From contig NZ_KK211102.1 of NCBI RefSeq assembly GCF_000620305.1, positions 332,504-396,503 of the forward strand: a stretch of DNA of 64,000 nt, given 5' to 3'. The position numbers and the translations under genes were made by a program. Source of the stretch: Desulfitibacter alkalitolerans DSM 16504. GTDB taxonomy: Bacteria > Bacillota > DSM-16504 > Desulfitibacterales > Desulfitibacteraceae. Below, piece by piece: positions 35,294-42,198 of this stretch (within the stretch, counting starts at the first letter, position 1; each line of letters begins with the position of its first letter). A model generated the notes under the pieces. The model saw nothing but the letters and a program-made list of their open reading frames with translations, had not been told where the DNA came from and did no database searches.

Positions 35294-35993
35294 GGCTTGC
35301 ACCCCTTTTCTCAAAGATTAGATGCAGTTTCCCCGTATATTCGGCTTCGATGAGCTTTGTGGCCTGGGCTTCGGTGGCAACTAGGGTTACGGCTTTAGGT
35401 ACGGGGTCACCGGAGGATGACTGGCCTTCCGCTTGTTGCTCCCGGACTTGAGCAGTGCTTTGTGTACGGGCATTTTCCACACTGTAAACCTCCAGTCCTT
35501 TCAGTTCAGGATACAGGATTACCTGTGGAGAGGCGCTTTGACCGTCGGATGCCTTAGTTATAAACACGGCCACCGTCACGAAATCACCACTTTGCAGATG
35601 GGAGGAAAGCCCTGCGGCGATGCTTGGTACGCTGATGGTGATAAGTCGCTGATTGTTTTTGGCTATATGGTCCAGCTTTTCATCGGCAAGATATTCGCCG
35701 AGCTTTTTTTGGGAAAAATAGTCCCCTTTGAAAATGTCGGCTTGTGCGATTTTACCAACAATTTGGGACTTGTCATTGATTACGTCCTCCGACAGGCCTA
35801 GTTTTCCAACTTCTGCCTGGACAAGGTGTTTATCCTCTATCCTGGTGCCTACAGGGATATCCTCTACTGCCCGCAGTACCATTACGGTTGCGTCCTTATT
35901 CTCGTAAAACCTTGGCAGAAGCACAAAGGAAACGGCTGCTGCCACAATGATGCAGAGGGTACTTAGAAATATCCGGTTTTTCAATATCTTCAA
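35283..35993 (-). CDS. cpaB: CpaB/RcpC-like pilus protein with SAF domain
   Basis: A 236-residue protein with one N-terminal membrane helix (IFLSTLCIIVAAAVSFVLLPR) and an SAF domain (VLRAVEDIPVGTRIEDKHLVQAEV). TTG start at 35993, supported by GGAGG 9 bases upstream. CpaB is the periplasmic/extracellular scaffolding component of Tad systems. It is the first recognisable Tad gene in transcription order. Confidence 0.88.
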   Translation of the reverse strand: MKILKNRIFLSTLCIIVAAAVSFVLLPRFYENKDATVMVLRAVEDIPVGTRIEDKHLVQAEVGKLGLSEDVINDKSQIVGKIAQADIFKGDYFSQKKLGEYLADEKLDHIAKNNQRLITISVPSIAAGLSSHLQSGDFVTVAVFITKASDGQSASPQVILYPELKGLEVYSVENARTQSTAQVREQQAEGQSSSGDPVPKAVTLVATEAQATKLIEAEYTGKLHLIFEKRGASHER

Positions 35994-36217
35994 ACTCTTT
36001 TTGCCTCCTTCCGTTGTGATGAATTAAAAAAGCTCCCTGTGTTTTCACAGAAAGCGTCATTACGGGCCGAAAAAAAAGGCGGGTGGTTTTTCTGCTTTTC
36101 GTCCTTTCTCCTTACAGCAGGCTCATTACTTTCCTCCCATACTGCTTTGCGGGTGATGTGGATTCGCCGAATCAAGGTACGGAAGGTTTTGGGTTTCTTT
36201 TGTGTTGTCTGTTTCAT
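35990..36217 (-). CDS. Small basic hypothetical protein
   Basis: A 75-residue ORF starting MKQTTQKKPKTFRTLIRRIH behind a good AAGGAGC site, ending 4 bases inside cpaB. The N-terminal half is strongly basic. The C-terminal half has no clear character and overlaps the cpaB ribosome binding site. It may be a real leader gene of the Tad operon or a translated leader; I do not recognise it. Confidence 0.4.
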   Translation of the reverse strand: MKQTTQKKPKTFRTLIRRIHITRKAVWEESNEPAVRRKDEKQKNHPPFFSARNDAFCENTGSFFNSSQRKEAKRV

Positions 36218-36388
36218 AAAGGGCTCCTTCCATATAGAATTTCATGGTATTACCAGCCGGCGGAAATATTTCTTTTTTCGGCTGGTAAATTTTTAGGGGA
36301 GGGGTGTGGGGAGGGGGAAGGCGCAAGGCCGCTATGCGATGCCTGCAAGCAAAAGGACAGACTACCCCCTTGGTGTAAAATCACCTCG
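36218..36388. other. Non-coding leader region of the Tad locus
   Basis: No convincing gene. It contains the inverted repeat TTACCAGCCG (36250-36259) / CGGCTGGTAA (36279-36288) and a compositionally odd purine-rich then GC-rich stretch (36296-36360, GGGGAGGGG to GCCTGCAAG). It probably holds the promoter and leader RNA of the Tad operon. Confidence 0.45.
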
Positions 36389-36565
36389 TTAATCATTAGG
36401 TATGACACATTTTTCTTTGCTGCATTTCCTACTATGCTTGTCAAAGTATCGGCATTGCTTACAATCCTCATCCCTCACTGGTTTTGCAGAAAGCTCATGG
36501 TCATGCTTCGGTTTTTCTTGCATTATGCGCTCGTATGCGCGCAGCCGCCCTTCTGTAAAGTACAT
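36389..36565 (-). CDS. Small Cys-cluster protein
   Basis: A 58-residue protein starting MYFTEGRLRAYERIMQEKP behind AAAGGAGGTG. The C-terminal CKQCRYFDKHSRKCSKEKC has four well-spaced cysteines suited to binding zinc or an Fe-S cluster. It lies between ParB and the Tad operon. No named family is known to me, though such small zinc-ribbon proteins are frequent in clostridial ICEs. Confidence 0.65.
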   Translation of the reverse strand: MYFTEGRLRAYERIMQEKPKHDHELSAKPVRDEDCKQCRYFDKHSRKCSKEKCVIPND

Positions 36566-36649
36566 GGAAGCACCTCCTTTCAAAAAGGGCATAAAAAAAC
36601 GTCCTCATTCATGAGAACGAATTGCCATGTGTCACGATCATATTTTGTT

Positions 36650-37591
36650 TTATCGTTCCTGTTCCCGCTGCCGCTTCTTATACCAGCTTTCCAGCAGCTG
36701 GACAATCAAGTCCTCCTTTTGCTTCTCGGTAAAGTTCTTAGGGAAAAAGCGGTCGATGCGTTCACGCTGGATATTGAGTTTTTCTTTTTGATTGGGCTTT
36801 TCCTCGGTAAGAATGGAAAAGATGACATCTACACTTAGCCTGCCGTCCTGACTGAGCTTTTTCATCCTCTGCGCCTGTGCTAAAGACGGGGTGCAGTCCT
36901 CCGACTGCATGGTGTTATATAGTTCCTGCTGTTCCTTTTCGGCTAAGTAGGAAAGCTCCACAGCCGGATTAAAAGCAATCTGCTTTTCGTCCACCATTTC
37001 AAGAAGTGGCGGTGTAAGTTCAGTGAGGCGAATATAGCGGGAAATTTGATTACGACTTTCGCCTACTTGTTCTGCAAGAATTTCTCTGGATTCTTTGCCA
37101 AAAGAATTACTCCCAACTTGGGCGGAATTTTTACTTGGCCTGCCTGCTTGTCGCTTCATGGCCTCCAGTTTCATCTTATATGCAAAGGCTTTTTCGCTCG
37201 CCAGTATGCTTTCCCGTTGTAGATTGCTGTCAACCATGATAATTGTGGCGGCATCGTCGTCTAATTCACGGACAATACAGGGCATTGTTTCCTTGCCTGC
37301 AAGCTCACTTGCTTTTTTGCGCCGGTGTCCGGCAACCATTTCATAGCCGCCATCCGGTTTCGGTCGCACAAGGCCGGGGACTAAAACACCGTACTGTTTT
37401 ACGCTATCGGCCATTTCCAGCAAGGCTTCATCCGCTTTCACTTTAAAAGGGTGGTTGGGAAAATCGCTGATTCCCGAAAGAGGAATTTCCAGCACCTTTT
37501 CTCGTTGGCTATCTGCGCGGCTCTCCTCTGTGGAAAAAAGTTCATCTACTGAGGTCAGCTTGATGCTGTTTCGCACGTCGTTTTTCGCCAA
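36650..37591 (-). CDS. parB: ParB-like partition protein
   Basis: A 313-residue ParB/Noc/Spo0J-family protein. The N-terminal CTPase/ParB domain shows GVLVPGLVRPKPDGGYEMVAGHRRKKASEL (GHRR box) near residue 70-95 and an HTH (SREILAEQVGESRNQISRYIRLTEL) near 175. The C-terminus is coiled and charged. It starts 50 bases inside parA, a typical coupled parAB pair that would stabilise the excised circular ICE. The parS site was not located. Confidence 0.92.
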   Translation of the reverse strand: MAKNDVRNSIKLTSVDELFSTEESRADSQREKVLEIPLSGISDFPNHPFKVKADEALLEMADSVKQYGVLVPGLVRPKPDGGYEMVAGHRRKKASELAGKETMPCIVRELDDDAATIIMVDSNLQRESILASEKAFAYKMKLEAMKRQAGRPSKNSAQVGSNSFGKESREILAEQVGESRNQISRYIRLTELTPPLLEMVDEKQIAFNPAVELSYLAEKEQQELYNTMQSEDCTPSLAQAQRMKKLSQDGRLSVDVIFSILTEEKPNQKEKLNIQRERIDRFFPKNFTEKQKEDLIVQLLESWYKKRQREQER

Positions 37592-38366
37592 TGTCCTGCA
37601 CCTCCTTTGTAAAGGCTTGATAGGCTTTAGCAGCTATTCCGTGCGGGTCAAACGCATAAATGCTTTTTCCCTGCGCGCTTGTTTCAGCCGCCCGGATGGA
37701 CAGGGGGATTTCCGTTTGAAATACTCGCAGCTTGTCGCCGTAGTCCCGCCGCAGGATAAAGGAAATATCCTTTGCAAAGTTGGTGCGGTTATCCACCATT
37801 GTTAGTAGTACACCATCAATGGTAAGCCTGGGATTGATTTGCCTTCTCACACGGGCAATGGTTTGCAAAAGCTGTGTCATTCCTTTAGCGGGCAGATAAT
37901 GAGCCTGAACGGGAATAATTACGCTGTCCGCAGCAGCAAGGGCATTGATGGTCATCATACCAAGAGAGGGCATACAGTCGATCAACACATAATCATATTT
38001 GTCTTTAACCGTGTTGATATATGTGCGCAGTACCGTTTCCCGGCTCATAGTGTTGACCAGTGATACCTCAATAGCAGACAGTTCAATGTTGCCAGGCATC
38101 AGGTCAACACCTTCCGCATGGTGAAGGATACCTTCGTCCGGCTTACTGAACTTTTCATCAATTATTTTGTTCAGTACGATAGCCAGTGAAACAGGTAGAT
38201 TATCCGGCTCCTGATAACCCAATGAATCCGTCAGATTCCCCTGTGCGTCCGCGTCAACAAGTAGAACTTTTTTACCCAGTGCAGCAAGACCGATCCCAAG
38301 ATTGACCGTCGTCGTGGTTTTCCCAGTGCCGCCTTTCTGATTGGCGAGGGCGATTACTTTAGACAT
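37542..38366 (-). CDS. parA: ParA-like partition ATPase
   Basis: A 274-residue ATPase with the deviant Walker motif KGGTGKTTTTVNLG near residue 11, DADAQGNLTDSLG and VLIDCMPSLGMMTINAL. I chose ATG 38366 (MSKVIALANQ), preceded by AAAGGAGG. It lies at the head of the parAB pair after a terminator, so the pair probably has its own promoter or depends on readthrough. Confidence 0.94.
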   Translation of the reverse strand: MSKVIALANQKGGTGKTTTTVNLGIGLAALGKKVLLVDADAQGNLTDSLGYQEPDNLPVSLAIVLNKIIDEKFSKPDEGILHHAEGVDLMPGNIELSAIEVSLVNTMSRETVLRTYINTVKDKYDYVLIDCMPSLGMMTINALAAADSVIIPVQAHYLPAKGMTQLLQTIARVRRQINPRLTIDGVLLTMVDNRTNFAKDISFILRRDYGDKLRVFQTEIPLSIRAAETSAQGKSIYAFDPHGIAAKAYQAFTKEVQDIGEKRRAKQHQADLSR

Positions 38367-38388
38367 TTTTAATTTCCTCCTTTCATAT

Positions 38389-38425
38389 AAAAAAGCCACT
38401 TGTTCTATAACAGAACAAATGGCTT
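38389..38425 (-). terminator. Terminator between double-HTH genes and parA
   Basis: A 14-bp stem with one mismatch (38393-38406 with 38412-38425) whose minus-strand 3' end runs into TTTTTT. This is a strong rho-independent terminator ending the two regulator genes. Confidence 0.85.
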
Positions 38426-38430
38426 AATCT

Positions 38431-38979
38431 TCATTGTTGCAACTCCCGATTGAATAAATAGGTAATAACACTCTTCTTTTGTAGAAGGTAAGCATTATGA
38501 TGCCTGATATATCTTACCTTTCCGGATTTGCACCATGATACTATTGTACTTTTTGAATGTCCGGTTACTTGTTGTATTTGCAAACTGGTCATCATATCTG
38601 GATAATCTGCAAATTGCTGTTCAAGATATCTCTGATAATCCTTGACCTCTTTTATGCCTTTTAGCTTGTAAACATATTTATAGCTATCAGGGCGCGGTTT
38701 GGCTTTATATTGCCTAATTTCGCTTGGCAAAAAAGGATTGTTAAAATGATTCGGCAGATAGTATTTTTCAGGATTTTCATCTCTGTCTTGTAGAAAGAAA
38801 ATAATTTCTTTTATTGCAATTTTGTATCTGCGTGTCTTTTTTCCAGAATCAATGCAGGGAATAACGCCATTCTCCAGATAATACAGCGCTGTTTTTTTGC
38901 TTATATGGCATATCCTATAAAACTGATCTTTCGTTACAAATTCGGGATACCTATTTATTAGAAAGCTATAGTCAGACAT
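38431..38979 (-). CDS. Excisionase-like double-HTH protein A
   Basis: A 182-residue protein starting MSDYSFLINRYPEFVT (38979; GAGGTG upstream). It has two MerR/Xis-like helix-turn-helix units, one near residue 15-50 (VTKDQFYRICHISKKTALYYLENGVIP) and one near 125-165 (MMTSLQIQQVTGHSKSTIVSWCKSGKV). It is a paralogue of the upstream neighbour, with which it overlaps by 8 bases. The place next to the att site suggests a recombination directionality factor or regulator of excision. Confidence 0.7.
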   Translation of the reverse strand: MSDYSFLINRYPEFVTKDQFYRICHISKKTALYYLENGVIPCIDSGKKTRRYKIAIKEIIFFLQDRDENPEKYYLPNHFNNPFLPSEIRQYKAKPRPDSYKYVYKLKGIKEVKDYQRYLEQQFADYPDMMTSLQIQQVTGHSKSTIVSWCKSGKVRYIRHHNAYLLQKKSVITYLFNRELQQ

Positions 38980-39550
38980 TAACAGCACCTCGCTTTGACA
39001 TGAAAGTGCCAAAGAGCTGCTCATATTGTTTGGCTTGCTCTTTATGTACGGCTGATTTTCTCGTTATGCTTCGATAATACGGGCCGGTTAAAAAATCAAG
39101 GAATGAATCTTTCGTTATAAGCGTTCCTTTACCTCGGTGGAATGATTGTAGCCGCTTGTTTTTATAGCTTAAAGGTTTCAATTCATTGCGCACTATCCAA
39201 TTGTTTACTGCTGATTTTGAATATCCGATAAAACGCATTACATCAGGGACCAGAAGCAGTTGAGGGAAGTCATGCAATTGCTTTTGATAATAACGGCGCA
39301 AACCTTCAATATATTCATTTTCTATTTCGTCAAAGCACATCTTTTCATATTGATATAGCAGAATGTCTGTAATCTTTATCCGTTGCCTTCTTCCTTCCGA
39401 TGTGCTTACATATTCAAAGGGAATCATGCCTTTTTTCTGGATTGAATAGGCTGTTGATTTGCAAATACCTAAGATGGCACACATTTCTTTTTGTGTGACA
39501 TATTCAGGATAACGATCAATTTCCGAAGAACTATATTCAATAAAATTCAT
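38972..39550 (-). CDS. Excisionase-like double-HTH protein B
   Basis: A 192-residue protein with the same architecture: RYPEYVTQKEMCAILGICKSTAYSIQKKGMIP near residue 13-45 and LLVPDVMRFIGYSKSAVNNWIVRNEL near 100-125. The start is uncertain: ATG 39550 or GTG 39559. It is the gene closest to the right att site, and three 11-bp direct repeats lie 78 bases upstream, a plausible binding site. Confidence 0.7.
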   Translation of the reverse strand: MNFIEYSSSEIDRYPEYVTQKEMCAILGICKSTAYSIQKKGMIPFEYVSTSEGRRQRIKITDILLYQYEKMCFDEIENEYIEGLRRYYQKQLHDFPQLLLVPDVMRFIGYSKSAVNNWIVRNELKPLSYKNKRLQSFHRGKGTLITKDSFLDFLTGPYYRSITRKSAVHKEQAKQYEQLFGTFMSKRGAVNV

Positions 39551-39627
39551 TTGCTTCACTCACTTTCTTAAATTTGTCAACGGCAAGTGGTGAAAGCATA
39601 TCTTTGTGTTAATAATGATAGAATTTT

Positions 39628-39660
39628 CGAGTTCTATCCGAGTTCTATCCGAGTTCTATC
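39628..39660. repeat. Three tandem 11-bp direct repeats
   Basis: CGAGTTCTATC occurs three times without spacing at 39628-39638, 39639-39649 and 39650-39660. A period of 11 places them on one face of the DNA helix. The position between the double-HTH genes and the att site fits a regulator or Xis/integrase arm-binding array. Confidence 0.85.
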
Positions 39661-39821
39661 CAAAACAGGTTCGGATGCAATTTTTTCGTTGATTTTTCGG
39701 AGTGCTCAACATTCCTTGCAGACACGAAAAAAATCCCCGGATACCCTGATTCTACAAGGTTTTCGGGGGCTTTTATCTACATGGATTTACTCCTAACTTC
39801 CACTAAATTCTCATTTTATCG

Positions 39822-39884
39822 TTGCACTCGAAATGCGGAGTACCTGTAAGGGTACCGTGGGTTCGAATCCCACTCTCTCCGCCA
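39822..39884 (+). other. attR: displaced 3' part of tRNA-Ser(CGA)
   Basis: The sequence contains half of a serine tRNA: anticodon arm with loop CTCGAAA (CGA anticodon, 39829-39831), the long variable arm GTACC/GGTAC, a T arm GTGGG-TTCGAAT-CCCAC (39857-39873), the 3' acceptor strand TCTCTCC, discriminator G and an encoded CCA (39882-39884). No D arm or 5' acceptor strand precedes it. This is the expected junction after a tyrosine-recombinase element integrated into a tRNA gene. Confidence 0.85.
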
Positions 39885-40313
39885 TAATCTAGATATATCA
39901 AGGGTTTCAGGGTTTAACTTGAAGCTCTTTTTTTGTGCCATTTTTGCCGAAAATGATTTTGGCAACATTTCTTGGGAGGAGTTATTTAGATGCCATTAGG
40001 ACTGTTGAGTTTAGCGGCTTAATCAGCGAATAATTTGTCCCATGGCTAACCACCACTAAGACTCCATTCATTACCGATGGGTGATAAGTAGTGCTAAGCC
40101 TCTAGATAACGCTTTCTTTAGGCTTCAGCAGATAATAGAATTTGGGAAGGAAAGTGAGTTTTATAAATAATCCCATAGCCCTGATACTATAAAATAGTGC
40201 AGGGTATTTGTATTTATCTGCAGGATTATAAGTAATCATGACGTAGTAATACAAATAAAACCAAAATGTTAAATTATGCTCATTTTGGTTATAAGTTAGA
40301 TGGGGTGAAGAAA
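39885..40313. other. Intergenic region between att site and type III R-M
   Basis: No convincing gene on either strand. It holds AT-rich candidate promoter sequence for mod (for example TATAAA near 40189) and the inverted repeat CCAAAATG (40261-40268) / CATTTTGG (40281-40288) just upstream of the mod ribosome binding site. Confidence 0.5.
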
Positions 40314-42188
40314 GTGAGTAAAAATAATAAAGACACCAATGTGAGTTCAAATAATATCTCATTACAATCAGAAAATACTGCAGTAAAAAAAACAGAAGAA
40401 CTAAAACGCATTATTCCTGAAGCCTTTAAAGAAGGGAAAATTGATTTCGATATCTTAAAGCAGGCATTAGGAAATATGGTAGATGACAGTCCGGAAAAAT
40501 ATAATCTAAGCTGGGCCGGGAAATCTGACTGCTTTAAAGTTATCCAGGCTCCCAGCATTGCTACTTTAAAGCCATCTCCTGGAGAGTCAATTAACTTTGA
40601 CCACACAAAAAACGTTATCATTGAAGGGGACAACCTTGAGGTAATAAAGCTTTTACAGAAAAGCTATCACGCTAAGGTTAAGATGATTTATATAGACCCA
40701 CCATATAATACAGGTAATGAATTTGTCTATCCTGATAATTATCAGGAAGGCCTGGATACATACTTGCGATTGACAGGACAGCTAAATGATGAGGGTTTTA
40801 TTATCTCAAGCAATACTGACACTAATGGCAGATATCACTCCAAGTGGCTCAACATGATGTATCCAAGGCTATTTCTAGCTAGAAATCTTCTGCGGGATGA
40901 TGGCGTGATTTTTGTAAGTATAGACGACCACGAAGTACATAATCTGCGAATGATGATGGATGAGATCTTTGGGGAGGAGAATTTTTTAGCGAGTATAGTT
41001 TGGCAAAAGAAGTATGCTTCATCAAATGACGCAAAGGGTATACCAGACATGCACGACTACATACTTGTGTATCAAAAAAGCGCTAGTTTTAGTAGAAACT
41101 TGCTACCAAGAACTGAAAAGCAAGATAAGCTTTACAAATATGATGACAATGATGGAAAGGGGCGTTGGAGGCCGGATAATCTTTCTGTTAAAACATATTC
41201 GAAAGAATATGATTATGAAATTATCAACCCTATTACTGGAAAAAGTTATTATCCACCAAAAGGGCGTTGCTGGGTAAGTAATAAAGCTACTATTAATAGA
41301 TGGATTAACGAAAATCGAGTATTTTTTGGAAGAGATGGGCTTGGAGCTCCGCAATTAAAAAGATACCTAAGTGAGGTGCAAGATGGCATTGTCCCTACAT
41401 CTTGGTGGACTTATGAAGACGGGGGACATAACGACGAATCTAAGAAGGAACTAAAAGCCTTATTTGGTGATGTTGGATCACCGTTTGATACTCCTAAGCC
41501 CACTAGACTAGTAAAAAGAATTCTTACCATTGCCACAGATGGCAAAACTAACGACATCATCCTAGACTTCTTCGCTGGTTCAGGAACCACCGCTCACGCA
41601 GTTATGGAACTCAACAAAGAAGATGGTGGAAATCGCCAGTTTATTCTAGTACAGCTCCCTGAACCAACCGATAATCCTGAGTATCCTACTATCGCCGAAA
41701 TCTGCAAGGAAAGAGTCCGCCGAGTGATTAAAAAGCTTAACGAAGAAGCTCCTGATACTGAAGCTTCCATGGACTGGGGATTTAAAGTATTTAAGCTCTC
41801 GGAGTCAAACTTCAAAATCTGGAACCAGTCAGGAACCCCAATAGACGATGAAGCTCTGGGGGAGCAGCTTAAAATGTTTGTAAATCCCATTAAACCTGAA
41901 AGCCGCCAGGAAGATATCCTCTATGAGCTGTTAATAAAATCAGGGTTTGACTTAAACGTAAAACTTGAAAAGCTCCACATTGCAAATGAAACTGTGTATT
42001 CAGTAGCAGAGGGCAAGCTTTTAATTTGTCTTGCGAACCAAATGGACAAGGAGCTAGTTAAAAAAATGATTGAGTTAACCCCTGAGATGGTACTTTGTTT
42101 AGATAGTGCCTTTGGCAGAAATGACCAGCTTAAGGTCAACACGATGCTGGACATGAAGGCTAAGAAAATTAAATTCAGAACTGTGTGA
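40314..42188 (+). CDS. mod: Type III restriction-modification methyltransferase (Mod)
   Basis: A 624-residue N6-adenine methyltransferase. I choose GTG 40314 (MSKNNKDTNVSS), with GGGGTG upstream; an ATG at 40266 lacks a ribosome binding site. Motif IV is DPPYNTGNEFVYPDNY near residue 128 and motif I is DFFAGSGTTAHAVMELN near 420, i.e. the beta-class order of type III Mod. The region between holds the target-recognition domain. It methylates one strand and provides specificity to Res. Eleven bases separate it from res. Confidence 0.93.
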   Translation: MSKNNKDTNVSSNNISLQSENTAVKKTEELKRIIPEAFKEGKIDFDILKQALGNMVDDSPEKYNLSWAGKSDCFKVIQAPSIATLKPSPGESINFDHTKNVIIEGDNLEVIKLLQKSYHAKVKMIYIDPPYNTGNEFVYPDNYQEGLDTYLRLTGQLNDEGFIISSNTDTNGRYHSKWLNMMYPRLFLARNLLRDDGVIFVSIDDHEVHNLRMMMDEIFGEENFLASIVWQKKYASSNDAKGIPDMHDYILVYQKSASFSRNLLPRTEKQDKLYKYDDNDGKGRWRPDNLSVKTYSKEYDYEIINPITGKSYYPPKGRCWVSNKATINRWINENRVFFGRDGLGAPQLKRYLSEVQDGIVPTSWWTYEDGGHNDESKKELKALFGDVGSPFDTPKPTRLVKRILTIATDGKTNDIILDFFAGSGTTAHAVMELNKEDGGNRQFILVQLPEPTDNPEYPTIAEICKERVRRVIKKLNEEAPDTEASMDWGFKVFKLSESNFKIWNQSGTPIDDEALGEQLKMFVNPIKPESRQEDILYELLIKSGFDLNVKLEKLHIANETVYSVAEGKLLICLANQMDKELVKKMIELTPEMVLCLDSAFGRNDQLKVNTMLDMKAKKIKFRTV

Positions 42189-42198
42189 GGTGATGGCC

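Noticed and set aside
36083-36838. A 251-codon plus-strand open frame over parB and the Tad leader
   Set aside because: It crosses parB, the Cys-cluster gene and intergenic DNA, and the translation is low in normal protein character.
39822-39884. A complete tRNA-Ser gene
   Set aside because: There is no D arm or 5' acceptor strand; only the 3' part from the anticodon arm is present.
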